From assembly GCF_011045195.1 (NCBI RefSeq), contig NZ_CP049199.1, positions 2,666,001 through 2,730,000 on the forward strand: a stretch of DNA of 64,000 nt, given 5' to 3'. Under the pieces are notes generated by a model. It had not been told where the DNA came from, made no database searches, and saw only the letters and a list, made by a program, of their open reading frames with translations. How positions within the stretch are numbered: the stretch's first letter is position 1; each line of letters begins with the position of its first letter. Below, piece after piece: positions 16,493-25,014 of the stretch. The DNA comes from Caulobacter soli (lineage in GTDB: Bacteria; Pseudomonadota; Alphaproteobacteria; Caulobacterales; Caulobacteraceae). Made by a program: the position numbers and the translations under genes.

Positions 16493-17704
16493 ATGCCGAA
16501 AATCACCGACGCCAAGGTCATCGTCACCTGCCCGGGGCGCAACTTCGTCACTCTGAAGATCACCACCGAGGACGGCGTGCACGGCATCGGCGACGCCACG
16601 CTCAACGGGCGTGAACTGGCGGTCGTGGCCTATCTGCAGGAACACGTGATTCCGTGCCTGATCGGCCGCGACGCTCACCAGATCGAGGACATCTGGCAGT
16701 TCCTCTATCGCGGAGCCTATTGGCGCCGGGGCCCGGTGACGATGTCGGCCATCGCCGCCGTCGACGTGGCGCTGTGGGACATCAAGGCCAAGATCGCCGG
16801 CCTGCCGCTCTATCAGCTGCTGGGCGGCGCCAGCCGAACCGGGGTCATGGTCTACGGCCACGCCAACGGCGCGACGATCGAGGACACGATCAACGAGGCC
16901 CTGAAGTACCAGTCCATGGGCTACAAGGCGATCCGCCTGCAGACCGGCGTGCCGGGCCTGCCCAGCACCTACGGCGTCTCCAAGGACAAGCTGTTCTACG
17001 AGCCCGCCGACGCGGCGATCCCCACCGAAAACGTCTGGTCGACCAGCAAGTACCTGCCCACCGTGCCCAAGCTGTTCGAAGCGGCCCGCAAGGCGCTGGG
17101 CGAGGACGTGCACCTGCTGCATGACAGCCATCACCGCCTGACCCCGATCGAGGCCGGCCGCCTGGGCAAGGACCTGGAGCCTTATCGCCCGTTCTGGCTG
17201 GAAGACGTCACCCCCGCCGAGAACCAGGCCAGCTTCCGCCTGATCCGCCAGCACACCACCACGCCCCTGGCCGTGGGCGAGGTGTTCAGCTCGATCTGGG
17301 ACTGCAAGCAGCTGATCGACGAGCAGTTGATCGACTATATCCGCACCACGATCGTCCATGCCGGCGGCGTCTCGCATCTCAAGCGCATCGCGGGCTTGGC
17401 CGAGATCAACAATGTGCGCACCGGCTTCCACGGGGCCACCGACCTGTCGCCGGTGTGCATGGGCGCGGCCCTGCATTTCGACCTGTGGGTCCCGAACTTC
17501 GGCATCCAGGAATACATGCGGCACACCAGCGACACCGATCGGGTGTTCCCGCACGCCTACACCTTCAAGGACGGCGACCTGCATCCGGGCGAGACCCCGG
17601 GCCATGGCGTCGACATCGACGAGGACCTAGCCGCCCAGTTCCCCTATCGCCCCGCCAGCCTGCCGGTGAACCGTCTCGAGGACGGCACGCTGTTCAACTG
17701 GTGA
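16493..17704 (+). CDS. manD: D-mannonate dehydratase (ManD, enolase superfamily)
   Basis: A 403-residue enolase-superfamily enzyme that dehydrates D-mannonate to 2-keto-3-deoxy-D-gluconate, a step of D-glucuronate breakdown. Metal ligands are Asp211 (LLHDSHHRL), Glu237 (WLEDVTP) and Glu263 (AVGEVF). His213 next to the first ligand and the Arg/Tyr loop ([16 protein letters not shown]) match the catalytic residues of characterised Novosphingobium and Caulobacter ManD enzymes. Length and the C-terminal GTLFNW are typical. It is divergent from the TonB receptor, which places it in a glucuronoside-use locus, and it is followed by a terminator hairpin. Confidence 0.95.
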   Translation: MPKITDAKVIVTCPGRNFVTLKITTEDGVHGIGDATLNGRELAVVAYLQEHVIPCLIGRDAHQIEDIWQFLYRGAYWRRGPVTMSAIAAVDVALWDIKAKIAGLPLYQLLGGASRTGVMVYGHANGATIEDTINEALKYQSMGYKAIRLQTGVPGLPSTYGVSKDKLFYEPADAAIPTENVWSTSKYLPTVPKLFEAARKALGEDVHLLHDSHHRLTPIEAGRLGKDLEPYRPFWLEDVTPAENQASFRLIRQHTTTPLAVGEVFSSIWDCKQLIDEQLIDYIRTTIVHAGGVSHLKRIAGLAEINNVRTGFHGATDLSPVCMGAALHFDLWVPNFGIQEYMRHTSDTDRVFPHAYTFKDGDLHPGETPGHGVDIDEDLAAQFPYRPASLPVNRLEDGTLFNW

Positions 17705-17741
17705 TGTGAGGTCGCGCGTCGCCTCTGGGCGGCGCGACGGA

Positions 17742-17778
17742 GAGGGCGTCCACCCCTGCCCCCGTCGTGGGCGCCCTC
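17742..17778. terminator. Terminator hairpin after manD
   Basis: GAGGGCGTCCAC pairs with GTGGGCGCCCTC (one G-T wobble) around a 13-base loop and is followed by TTCCCTT. It sits between the convergent manD and DUF983 genes. A second GC-rich repeat (GTCGCGC / GCGCGAC) lies just upstream. Confidence 0.65.
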
Positions 17779-17783
17779 TTCCC

Positions 17784-18179
17784 TTACGGCTTCTGAACGC
17801 TCGAGGCGCCGCCCTCGCTGGCGTTGTGGATGTATTGCTCGGCCACCAGCCAGGCCTTGACCGGACGCAGCGTGCCCAGACAGCCGACCAGCAGGGCCGG
17901 AAAGACCGTCGCGAACTGCACCCACAGCGGCGGGCTCCAGGCGATCACCGCCCACGCCCAGACCGCGATCACCAGGATGCCGACGCCGGTCATCACGAAG
18001 AAGGCCGGGCCATCGGCCGGGTCGGCGAAGCTGAAGTCCAACCCGCAGCGATCGCAGCGCTTGGCCAGCCGCAGGAAGCCGCCGAACAGCTTGCCTTCAC
18101 CGCAACGCGGACAGCGGCACTGCAACCCCGCCTGCAGGCTGGTCGGGCTGTCGAAATGGGTGATGAGGGGCCGTTCCAT
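17784..18179 (-). CDS. DUF983 zinc-ribbon membrane protein
   Basis: A 131-residue protein with two CxxC pairs forming a zinc-ribbon (CRCPRCGEGKLFGGFLRLAKRCDRCG), then two membrane segments (PAFFVMTGVGILVIAVWAWAV and VQFATVFPALLVGCLG). This matches the DUF983 family, whose role is unknown; in alphaproteobacteria members are often near respiratory or assembly genes. The start MERPLITHF was chosen because a more upstream in-frame ATG lies inside the divergent regulator's operator. It is divergent from the MocR gene, which suggests MocR control. Confidence 0.85.
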   Translation of the reverse strand: MERPLITHFDSPTSLQAGLQCRCPRCGEGKLFGGFLRLAKRCDRCGLDFSFADPADGPAFFVMTGVGILVIAVWAWAVIAWSPPLWVQFATVFPALLVGCLGTLRPVKAWLVAEQYIHNASEGGASSVQKP

Positions 18180-18197
18180 ACAATGCGCGCCTTGTTG

Positions 18198-18221
18198 CAT
18201 ACATTCTGTAGTGAATGTATG
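18198..18221. promoter_or_regulatory. Operator with perfect 9-bp arms between DUF983 and MocR genes
   Basis: CATACATTC, 6 bases, GAATGTATG. It overlaps the spacer of a plausible promoter for the regulator gene (TTGCAT at 18195-18200 and TATGTA at 18218-18223, 17 apart) and lies 19 bases from the DUF983 start. It is the likely binding site of the MocR protein. Confidence 0.65.
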
Positions 18222-18244
18222 TATCGCGTCATGGAAAAGCAACC

Positions 18245-19615
18245 ATGACCCGGGATAGACCCACGGCCGGCTGGCTGAGACATGTCCGCGCAGGCGGCGC
18301 GCAGCCGATCTATCTGGCGCTGGTCGAGGCCCTCGAGACGGCCGTGCGCGAGGGCGAGCTTCAACCCGGCGATCAATTGCCGCCCCAGCGCGCCGTGGCG
18401 GATCAACTGGGTATCGACTTCACCACCGTCACGCGGGCCTACGGCGCGGCGCGCGAACGCGGGCTGATCGAGGGCGCCGTGGGCCGCGGCACCTTCGTGC
18501 GTCGTCGCGCCATCGACGACGAGACCGGCCTGGTCGATCTGAGCATGAACCTGCCGCCTCCGCCGCAAGGCGTGTCGCTGACGGCGCTGCTGAAGGAAAC
18601 CACGGCGACGATCCTCGATCGCACCGACGTGGCGACCCTGATGGCCTATCACGCCGGACCGGGCACGCCGGGCCAACGCGCCGCCGGCGCCGCCTGGCTG
18701 GAGCCGACCTTGGGCCAGGTCGGCCTGGAGCGGATCGTGATCTGCCCCGGCGCTCAGCCGGCGCTGGTCGCCGTCCTGACCACGATCGCCAAGCCCGGCG
18801 CCGGCGTCGTGGTCGAGCCGCTGACCTATCCTGGTATCATCGCCCTGGCCGCCCGCCTGGGCCTGCGCCTGATCGCTTGCCCGGTCGACGAAGAAGGCTT
18901 CCTGCCCGAAGCCCTGGCCCGGCTTTGCGCCGAGGAACAGCCGGCGGCCGTCTATCTGGTCCCGACCACTCGCAACCCGGTCGCCACGACCATGGGCCTG
19001 GCGCGACGTCGCGACATCGCGGCGGTCGTCGCCGACAGCGGCGCCTGGCTTATCGAGGACGACCCCTACAGCCGGTTGTTCGACAGCCCCCTGCCCGCCC
19101 TGGCCTCGCTGATCCCGGAGCGCAGCTTCCACATCGCCACTCTCTCCAAGACCCTGTCGCCCGGACTACGCGCCGGCTTCCTGGCCGCGCCGTCGGGCGC
19201 GATGGCCGGACAGATCGCCGACGCCCTGCACGCCACCGCCCTGATGGGATCACCGCTGACCACGGCCGTCGCCGTTCGCTGGATCCGCGACGGAACCGCG
19301 GAACGGATCCTGGCCGGCGTGCGGCTGGAAGCCCGCGCGAGACGGGCCATCGCCGGCGAGATGCTGCCCACGGCGCGTGGTGACCCCGAAGGCCTGCACG
19401 TCTGGCTGGACCTGCCGACGGGGCGAAACGCCGGAGAACTTCGCGGCCTGGCCGCCGCGCGTGGGCTGGCGCTGGTCGCGGCCGACGCCTTCGCCACGAC
19501 GCCCGACCATCCTGGCGGCCTGCGCATCTCGCTGGGCGGACCGCCCAAGGCGTCACTGTTGCGCGAGGCCCTGGGCCAGGTCGCCGCCTTGCTGAAGCCC
19601 GCGGCGATCGTCTGA
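18245..19615 (+). CDS. MocR-type regulator (GntR HTH fused to PLP aminotransferase fold)
   Basis: A 456-residue fusion. An N-terminal winged helix of the GntR family (residues 15-85, IYLALVEALETAVREGELQPG, QLPPQRAVADQLG, TVTRAYGAARERGLIEG) is joined to a fold-type I aminotransferase-like domain. That domain has the PLP-phosphate and Lys regions (YLVPTTRNPVATTM, IEDDPYSRLF, ATLSKTLSPGLRAGFL, where SK is the predicted Schiff-base Lys). MocR proteins use PLP or amino compounds as effectors. It is divergent from the DUF983 gene over a strong palindrome, so it probably regulates itself and that gene. The ATG after the operator was chosen; one 30 bases upstream lies in the operator. Confidence 0.9.
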   Translation: MTRDRPTAGWLRHVRAGGAQPIYLALVEALETAVREGELQPGDQLPPQRAVADQLGIDFTTVTRAYGAARERGLIEGAVGRGTFVRRRAIDDETGLVDLSMNLPPPPQGVSLTALLKETTATILDRTDVATLMAYHAGPGTPGQRAAGAAWLEPTLGQVGLERIVICPGAQPALVAVLTTIAKPGAGVVVEPLTYPGIIALAARLGLRLIACPVDEEGFLPEALARLCAEEQPAAVYLVPTTRNPVATTMGLARRRDIAAVVADSGAWLIEDDPYSRLFDSPLPALASLIPERSFHIATLSKTLSPGLRAGFLAAPSGAMAGQIADALHATALMGSPLTTAVAVRWIRDGTAERILAGVRLEARARRAIAGEMLPTARGDPEGLHVWLDLPTGRNAGELRGLAAARGLALVAADAFATTPDHPGGLRISLGGPPKASLLREALGQVAALLKPAAIV

Positions 19616-19625
19616 ACAACAAAGA

Positions 19626-19649
19626 CCCCGGAGCTTGAAGGCTCCGGGG
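19626..19649. terminator. Terminator-like hairpin after MocR gene
   Basis: A perfect 9-bp stem (CCCCGGAGC / GCTCCGGGG) with a 6-base loop, 10 bases after the stop. T-rich sequence follows only on the minus strand (TCTTTGTTGTT), so it may serve both convergent genes. Confidence 0.6.
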
Positions 19650-19730
19650 CCAGTTCAAATCAAGGGGGGGATACAGCTAGACAATGCGCCACCCGGCGAT
19701 TGGTTCAGCTTGATCGGAAAATCGCGGCGC

Positions 19731-20300
19731 TCAGCACAGCGTCCAGCTTCCCAACGAAACGTGCTCGGTCCGCCCCAGCAGACTATGGATCAGGCTGAAG
19801 CCGCCGACGGTCCAGCGGATGGGCGGGATCGCCTGCTCCGCGACCAGGCGCTTGTCGTAGAGCATCGTCACGTGCGGGGTGAAGCTCTTGTCCACCCGCT
19901 TGCCGAGCCCCGCCCGCGCCATCGCCAGGCCCAGGTCGCGCTGGAAAGCCTTCAGCGCCTCCAGCCCTTCGCCGCCTTGCAGCACTAACGGATTATTGCC
20001 GCCGTTGTTGAAGCTGGCGGCGCGATCGAAGACCACCTCGAACGGCAAGGTCGTCATCGCCCCGGCCGCTTCGCTGGCCATTTCCACGATGTCGCGCCGC
20101 ACGCCGGCGTGGTCGCCCAGGTGATGCAGGGTAATGTGAAACCGCTCGAACGCCAGGGGCCGGCCGCTTAGCTGATGGGCGGCGCGAAGCGCGTCGGCGC
20201 GCTGGGCGATCTCGGCCGCCGTCGCCGGATCGGGAAAGATCGCCAGGAACAGCCGGTCGGTGACCGGCGGGGCGTCAAAGAGGGAGAACTGGTCGGACAC
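19731..20300 (-). CDS. RNA 2',3'-cyclic phosphodiesterase / 2'-5' RNA ligase family (ThpR-like)
   Basis: A 189-residue two-histidine phosphoesterase. The two catalytic HxT motifs are in FHITLHHLG and FTPHVTMLYD, with the family N-terminus LFLAIFPD. Such proteins open 2',3'-cyclic phosphates on RNA ends and can reversibly form 2'-5' linkages. The GTG start at the family N-terminus was preferred over an ATG 20 codons upstream, whose extra peptide looks like shadow coding; neither has a strong ribosome binding site. It is a single gene, convergent with the MocR gene. Confidence 0.87.
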   Translation of the reverse strand: MSDQFSLFDAPPVTDRLFLAIFPDPATAAEIAQRADALRAAHQLSGRPLAFERFHITLHHLGDHAGVRRDIVEMASEAAGAMTTLPFEVVFDRAASFNNGGNNPLVLQGGEGLEALKAFQRDLGLAMARAGLGKRVDKSFTPHVTMLYDKRLVAEQAIPPIRWTVGGFSLIHSLLGRTEHVSLGSWTLC

Positions 20301-20385
20301 GCACCGATGTTGCCCGGATTCCGAGGCCGGCGCCACGGCCCGGAGAGGACTAGCGCGCAACCGCGCCGAGTGCTCATCTTGCTGA

Positions 20386-20976
20386 ATGCAGGTCGCTCCT
20401 CCCAGCCACGATCTCCTGGTTCACGCCCGCACGATGATCAGCATCATCATGGGCCTGAGCCTGGCGCGCCTGCTGAACGGCGTCGCCGGCCTGATCCAGC
20501 ACCCGAAGAGGGAGCACCTGTGGTGGCCCCACCTGTGCTGGGTGCTCTACATGATGGTCTCGATCACCGCCTTCTGGTGGTGGCAGTTCCAGTTGAGCGA
20601 GCTGCGGGTCCTGACCTTCGAGACCTACATCTTCCTGATCGCCGAAGCGGCCATGCAGTTCCTGCTGTGCAGCGTGATCTTTCCCACCGAAATCAGCGAG
20701 TACGACGGATACGGCGACTACTTCATGTCGCGGCGGGCCTGGTTCTTCGGCCTGCTGATCGTCAGCCTCCTGATGGACATCCTGGACACCCTGCTAAAGG
20801 GCCTGCCGCATTTCCTGGGTCTCGGCCCCGAATATCCCATCCGGATCGCCGTGATGGTCGGTCTGTGCCTGGCGGCCTGCTTCATTCTCAGCCGTCGCTT
20901 CCACACGCTCTTCGCCGGAGGCGCGTTGATCTATTTCGCGATTTATGTCGCTCGCCACTACGGCCACATCCAATAG
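20386..20976 (+). CDS. Hypothetical multi-pass membrane protein
   Basis: A 196-residue protein with about five hydrophobic helices (MISIIMGLSLARLLNGVAGL, LCWVLYMMVSITAFWWWQF, YIFLIAEAAMQFLLCSVIF, WFFGLLIVSLLMDILD, IAVMVGLCLAACFILS) and a short cytoplasmic end. I do not recognise a named family, and there are no obvious catalytic motifs. It stands alone between the RNA phosphodiesterase gene and a peptidase gene, both with separate spacing. Confidence 0.75.
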   Translation: MQVAPPSHDLLVHARTMISIIMGLSLARLLNGVAGLIQHPKREHLWWPHLCWVLYMMVSITAFWWWQFQLSELRVLTFETYIFLIAEAAMQFLLCSVIFPTEISEYDGYGDYFMSRRAWFFGLLIVSLLMDILDTLLKGLPHFLGLGPEYPIRIAVMVGLCLAACFILSRRFHTLFAGGALIYFAIYVARHYGHIQ

Positions 20977-21051
20977 GCCGCCACGCCAATAGTTCCCGCT
21001 TGGATTGTACGATTTAGACGCTAACCTTCCGCGAGATCAGGAGGGGCGGCC

Positions 21052-21489
21052 ATGAAGCTCAGCGCGCATTTCTCGCTCGAGGAATTCATCATCTCCAGCA
21101 AGGCGCTGTCGATGGGCGTCAAGAACGACCCGACACCGTCACACCTGCAGAATCTGAAGCACCTGGCCGAACGCATGGAGGCGGTGCGAGCGCTGTTCAA
21201 CAAACCGATCGAGATCACCAGCGCCTACCGCAATCCCCAGGTCAACGCGGCCGTCGGCGGCGTGCCCACCTCGGCCCACGCCCTGGGCCATGCCGCGGAT
21301 TTCCATGTCGACGGCCTAAGCGACCTCGAGGCCGCCAAGCGCGTCCGCGACAGCGGGCTGAAGTTCGATCAGCTGATCTACGAGAAAAGCCGCTGCGTGC
21401 ACATCAGCTTCGACCCCAAGCTGCGCCAACAGGTGTTGCGCCAGCCCGGCGGGCCAGGCTCGGCGGTCTATAACGGGCTGGAGCCCTAG
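21052..21489 (+). CDS. Peptidase M15A family (D-Ala-D-Ala carboxypeptidase-like)
   Basis: A 145-residue zinc peptidase domain. The zinc ligands of the M15 fold are visible as the His and Asp in SAHALGHAADFHV and the His in CVHISFD, with the family sequence ITSAYRNPQVNAAVGG before them. There is no signal peptide. Small M15A proteins of this type are common as phage or phage-tail-like endolysins and as cell-wall enzymes of bacteria. No phage genes surround it, so a cell-wall role or an isolated prophage remnant are both possible. A good ribosome binding site (AGGAGGGG) precedes the ATG. Confidence 0.85.
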   Translation: MKLSAHFSLEEFIISSKALSMGVKNDPTPSHLQNLKHLAERMEAVRALFNKPIEITSAYRNPQVNAAVGGVPTSAHALGHAADFHVDGLSDLEAAKRVRDSGLKFDQLIYEKSRCVHISFDPKLRQQVLRQPGGPGSAVYNGLEP

Positions 21490-21754
21490 GCCCGCGCCCG
21501 AAGCCGCGATCCAGGCTCAACGACAGGATGGTCGCCGAGGCCATCTCCCAAAATGCTCTGGAACCAGACGCCTTCGCCTCGCATTTGGCGACCAGTATTC
21601 AGTACACCCTCAAACGTTGCGTCCGGACTATAAGTTCGAAGTTTCGTGCGCGCGGCGTCAGGTCAGTGCGTTCTTTTCCAAAGCCGCATGGCGCGAGCCG
21701 TGCAAAGATGACTCGCGCGACACACGTGGGCAGAACACAGGACTGAATACCCAA
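21490..21754. other. Gap upstream of sensor kinase, no gene seen
   Basis: A 265-base stretch. Open frames here are short and have neither family motifs nor the third-position GC bias of real genes. The segment at about 21590-21760 is comparatively AT-rich, as expected for a promoter of the kinase gene, but I could not assign promoter elements. Confidence 0.4.
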
Positions 21755-22807
21755 ATGCATACGGCTCAGGAAATGAGCGAATGGTCCGCCTTTAGTTTGC
21801 ACGAATCCATACTCGACAGCGTCGTGGCGAATGTGGCGATCCTCAACGACAAGGGCGAAATCATCGCGGTGAATGACGCCTGGATGCAGTTCGCTGAATT
21901 CAACGCGTTGCCGCTGGATGATTACGGACTAGGCGTCAACTATATCTCGCTTTGCGAAGGCCTGGACGCGCCCGATGCGGTGGAGGCCAGAAAAGGCTTG
22001 CGAGATCTGCTGGCGGGCGAACCCGGACCTCTGCGCTACGAATACCAGGTCAACATGGCCAACGGTCCGATCTGGGTGCGCATGACCGCGACGCGCATCT
22101 CGCGTGACGACAGGACCCTGGTCATCCTGACGCTCGAGGACATCACGGTTCAGCGCCACACCCAGGCCGCCCTGGGTCGCGCCACGGCCTCCCTGCTGCA
22201 CGCCGAGGACGACGAGCGCCGACGCATCGCCCGCGAGCTCCACGACGGCACGGCCCAATACCTGACCGGGGCCAAGCTGATGCTGAGCGCCATGAAGGTC
22301 GAGGGCCGCGCCGAAAAGGTGCGGGTCGAGGTCGAGGCCCTGCTGGTCAACGCCCTGGAGGAAATCCGCAGCCTGTCCTACGTGCTGCACCCTCCGGCGC
22401 TGGAGGAGATGGGCCTGGGCCCCGCCATCCGGCAGATGGTCGAGGGCTTCGCGCGCCGGACCGGCCTCAGCGTCCAGATCGACATCGCCGACGATTTTCC
22501 GAAGATGGCCCGGTCCACGGAGGTGGCGCTGTATCGCGTCGCCCAGGAGGCCCTGGCCAATGTCCACCGTCACGCCGGCAGTCCCCGCGCCACCATCAGC
22601 CTGCGCCAGGCCGGCGAGATGGTGCTGCTGGCGATCCGCGACTATGGCGTCGGCTTGCCGGAGAACGCCGCGCCCGTTCAGGGCGTGGGCCTGGCCGGCA
22701 TGCGCTTGCGGCTGGAGTTCGTCAGCGGCCACATCTCGCTGACCAGCGCCCAACCCGGTGTCCTGGTCGAAGCCTGGGCCCCGTTCCTGCCGAAGGGCGA
22801 GGCTTAG
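21755..22807 (+). CDS. PAS-domain sensor histidine kinase, NarL/LuxR type (HisKA_3)
   Basis: A 350-residue soluble kinase. A PAS domain spans about residues 15-135 (ESILDSVVANVAILNDKGEI, AVNDAWMQF). The HisKA_3 dimerisation helix carries the phospho-acceptor His163 in DDERRRIARELHDGTAQYL. The HATPase region contains VALYRVAQEALANVHRHA (N box) and VGLAGMRLRLE (G box). Kinases of this class signal to LuxR-type response regulators, but none lies next to it; the nearest FixJ-type regulator is about 3.3 kb downstream. A longer frame upstream lacks family similarity, and an ATG six codons in is possible. Confidence 0.88.
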   Translation: MHTAQEMSEWSAFSLHESILDSVVANVAILNDKGEIIAVNDAWMQFAEFNALPLDDYGLGVNYISLCEGLDAPDAVEARKGLRDLLAGEPGPLRYEYQVNMANGPIWVRMTATRISRDDRTLVILTLEDITVQRHTQAALGRATASLLHAEDDERRRIARELHDGTAQYLTGAKLMLSAMKVEGRAEKVRVEVEALLVNALEEIRSLSYVLHPPALEEMGLGPAIRQMVEGFARRTGLSVQIDIADDFPKMARSTEVALYRVAQEALANVHRHAGSPRATISLRQAGEMVLLAIRDYGVGLPENAAPVQGVGLAGMRLRLEFVSGHISLTSAQPGVLVEAWAPFLPKGEA

Positions 22808-22849
22808 CGGCTCGCGACATCACAGGTTGCGGTAGCTGGGTCCGTCCCC

Positions 22850-22876
22850 GACGATGACCACTCCTCGGTCATCGTC
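22850..22876. terminator. Perfect hairpin after sensor kinase gene
   Basis: GACGATGACC pairs with GGTCATCGTC around a 7-base loop, 42 bases after the kinase stop and between convergent genes. There is no T-tract. Confidence 0.5.
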
Positions 22877-22943
22877 TCCAGCTAGCGGGTTCGGATTCTG
22901 GCCCGGCGTATTCCTGGCCGATGACGATCGGGTCGAGGCTCAT
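22869..22943 (-). CDS. Possible 24-residue peptide coupled to hydrolase gene
   Basis: An ATG overlaps the hydrolase stop codon (ATGA) and opens a 24-codon frame beginning MSLDPIVIGQEYAGPE and ending in the hairpin at 22850-22876. It has no recognisable motif. It could be a real coupled micropeptide, a remnant of a longer gene, or chance. Confidence 0.2.
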   Translation of the reverse strand: MSLDPIVIGQEYAGPESEPASWRR

Positions 22944-23725
22944 CGCGCCGAGGCGGCGTCCTCGATCAGAGTGGCGACCTGGTCGGGGTGCGAAACCATC
23001 AAGGCGTGAGAGCCCCCCTCGACGGCGACGGTTTTGCGCGCCTTGGCCCGTTCGGCCATGAACCGCTCGGTCTCGGCGGGGATGTTGCGATCGGCCGAGC
23101 CGTAGATCACGTAGGACGGCAGCCGCTTCCAGGTCGGCGCCGTGGCCATGTCGGACAACGCGCGCCCGGTCACCGGACGCTGGGTCGCCGCCATCAGAGC
23201 CGCCACGCCGGCTGGCACGTCGGCCGCGAACTGGTCGTGGAACTTGGTGGGCTGGATATAGAAGTCCTCGTCGCCGTCCGGCAGCACCACCGGGGCCAGG
23301 GCCGTCGCCAGCGTGCCGCCCGGGAACTTGCCCGACAGCGACAGGGCCGACTCGCCCGTGTCGGGCAGGAAGCCGGCGACATAGACCAGAGCCTGGACAT
23401 TGCCGTTCCCTTCGGCCGCCTCGGTGATCACGCCGCCGCCATAGGAATGACCCACCAGGACGACGGGGCCGGGAATGGACTTGACCAAGGCCGACACCGA
23501 CGCGGCGTCCGAACTCAGGCTACGCAGGGGATTGGCCGCGGCGATGACCCGATAGCCGTCGCGATCGAGCCTCGACACCACGCCGTTCCAGCCCGAGGAA
23601 TCGGCGAACGCCCCATGCACCAGCACGATCGTCGGCTTGACGTCCGGCCCCGCCGCCTGGCTCGCCGCGACGCCGCCAAGCGCCAGGACGGCGACCAGAG
23701 ACAGGGTTTGGAGGGTCTTGCGCAT
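22940..23725 (-). CDS. Exported alpha/beta-hydrolase
   Basis: A 261-residue protein with a cleavable signal (MRKTLQTLSLVAVLALGGVAASQA). The oxyanion region is VLVHGAFADSSGW, the nucleophile elbow GHSYGG, and the catalytic His is in EGGSHALMVSHP. It resembles the EstC/salicylate-esterase-like subgroup often annotated as alpha/beta hydrolase with unknown substrate. Of two nearby ATGs, the second gives proper spacing (6 bases) from GGAG. It is divergent from the AraC-family gene across a 375-base region. Confidence 0.87.
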   Translation of the reverse strand: MRKTLQTLSLVAVLALGGVAASQAAGPDVKPTIVLVHGAFADSSGWNGVVSRLDRDGYRVIAAANPLRSLSSDAASVSALVKSIPGPVVLVGHSYGGGVITEAAEGNGNVQALVYVAGFLPDTGESALSLSGKFPGGTLATALAPVVLPDGDEDFYIQPTKFHDQFAADVPAGVAALMAATQRPVTGRALSDMATAPTWKRLPSYVIYGSADRNIPAETERFMAERAKARKTVAVEGGSHALMVSHPDQVATLIEDAASAR

Positions 23726-24100
23726 CGTCATCTCCGTGGATCGGCCAAGTCGGCTCAGGACCCAAAGGATGCGCGTCGGCATGGGCCCGGCCCATCTCGC
23801 GAAAGGACCCGCCCTCCCCCTGCCAAGGTCTAGGGTCGTCGCGCCGAGGGCATGACCGCGTCACCCAATTCTCCAGGGTGATAGTCCGCCGGATCATGAC
23901 TTCGCTCCCGCACGTCACGGACATAGCCTCACGCACGGCGTGACGCTGAAGGTCGTTCGCCCCTAACCCACGGTATAGGGGCGGACCATCCTTCAGTCGG
24001 ATCGATGCGGGGCGTCGCCGTCCATATCCTCATCCTCGAACCGTTCGTTTTCCCACCATTCCGGGGCGGCGAACGCGAAGGCAGAGACGGAACCCGCGCC
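23726..24100. promoter_or_regulatory. Divergent region between hydrolase and AraC-family gene
   Basis: This 375-base gap holds no convincing gene. It contains an inverted repeat (CGCCCCTA at 23958-23965, TAGGGGCG at 23976-23983) that overlaps CCTAACCCACGGTATAG at 23962-23978. That sequence resembles elements before the GST gene and the first SDR-like gene further on (29074-29090 and 29814-29830). Confidence 0.4.
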
Positions 24101-24670
24101 ATGGAGCCAGCAACCTTCTTTACGGACACGGCGGCTCGCGGCCAGCGCGCATCATCCGTTTCCGGGTCCTCGGCGACTGAACGGACCGTAGCCATGCTCC
24201 TGGCCGGCGCCCTGGAGCAACTCACGCCAGAACAGACGTCCGCGAAGGCCAAGCTGACCGCCGCCATCCAGATCGTGGGCGGCCGGCCCGACTCCTTTCC
24301 GCGTTCCGGCGGGCTGGCTCCATGGCAAGCCAACCGGCTGATGACGCATATCGACAAGAACCTCGACACCCAACTTCGCCTGGACGAGGCGGCGGCCCTG
24401 GTCCGGATCAGCGCCAGCCACTTCTCCCGCGCTTTCAAGAAGACGTTCAGCCAGCCCTTCTCGCGGTACGTAAGGGTGCTGCGGCTGGAGCGCGCGCGCG
24501 TTTTGCTGACCACCACCGATCGGCCGATCAGCGACGTGGCGCTAGCCTGCGGCCTGGCCGACCAACCTCACCTCACGCGCCTGTTCCATCGCCAATATGG
24601 CGCACCGCCGCATGCCTGGCGGCGCGCGCATGGCCGCGACGCCCGCCGCATGGAGAGCGAGCCAATCTGA
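24101..24670 (+). CDS. AraC-family transcriptional regulator
   Basis: A 189-residue regulator whose C-terminal half (about residues 80-180) is a standard double helix-turn-helix: MTHIDKNLDTQLRLDEAAALV, ASHFSRAFKKTFSQPFSRYV, then DVALACGLADQPHLTRLFHRQYG. The N-terminal part is short and has no cupin, so any ligand domain is reduced or absent. The ATG at MEPATFF was preferred; an upstream extension is Arg/Gly-rich and unlike the family. Its target may include itself and the redox island beginning at 29.2 kb. Confidence 0.87.
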   Translation: MEPATFFTDTAARGQRASSVSGSSATERTVAMLLAGALEQLTPEQTSAKAKLTAAIQIVGGRPDSFPRSGGLAPWQANRLMTHIDKNLDTQLRLDEAAALVRISASHFSRAFKKTFSQPFSRYVRVLRLERARVLLTTTDRPISDVALACGLADQPHLTRLFHRQYGAPPHAWRRAHGRDARRMESEPI

Positions 24671-24674
24671 TTGG
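24662..24674. repeat. CCAATC-T-GATTGG palindrome over the AraC-family stop
   Basis: Perfect 6-base arms around one base, overlapping the stop codon. The loop is too short for a hairpin, so if functional it would be a protein-binding site. Confidence 0.25.
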
Positions 24675-25014
24675 CTTGGAGAAGCTCCCGCGCCCAGGCC
24701 CGGAGTTCGAGCGCCCTCCGTCCTCCGCCCGACCTATCCCTTAGTCTAGTCCAGCCAAGGCCTTGCGACGTGAAGAGGTTCGCCGAGCGTATAATTTCGA
24801 GCCAGCCGGCGCTGCCCTATCCCTAAGGTCGAGCCGTGTTAATCGGACGTGGCGGGGATGGCGAACGCAAGAGTTTTTCCGGTTTCATCTTGCGACCAAC
24901 GAAACGGTAGACGAGCGCCCAACCTGTCCGGCTCACCCGACCTCAAGCGCGGCGACGGGCATTGCTTCCCGTCGGCGCGTCTCGTCTCAAATTGAGCTTC
25001 AGAACAGGTGCGAC
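24671..25014. other. Gap without a recognisable gene
   Basis: A 344-base stretch. An open frame continues upstream of the DUF427 start, but its translation is not family-like and has stop-avoiding GC bias only. An AT-richer segment (about 24785-24900, with TATAATTTCG and TTTTTCCGGTTTCATC) may hold the DUF427 promoter; I found no strong repeat. Confidence 0.35.

Noticed and set aside
18215..18244. Earlier ATG for the MocR gene
   Set aside because: It lies in the operator palindrome, downstream of which the next ATG gives the family N-terminus.
21052..21489. M15A peptidase as evidence for a prophage
   Set aside because: No tail, capsid, holin or integrase genes are nearby, so a single M15A gene does not support a phage call.
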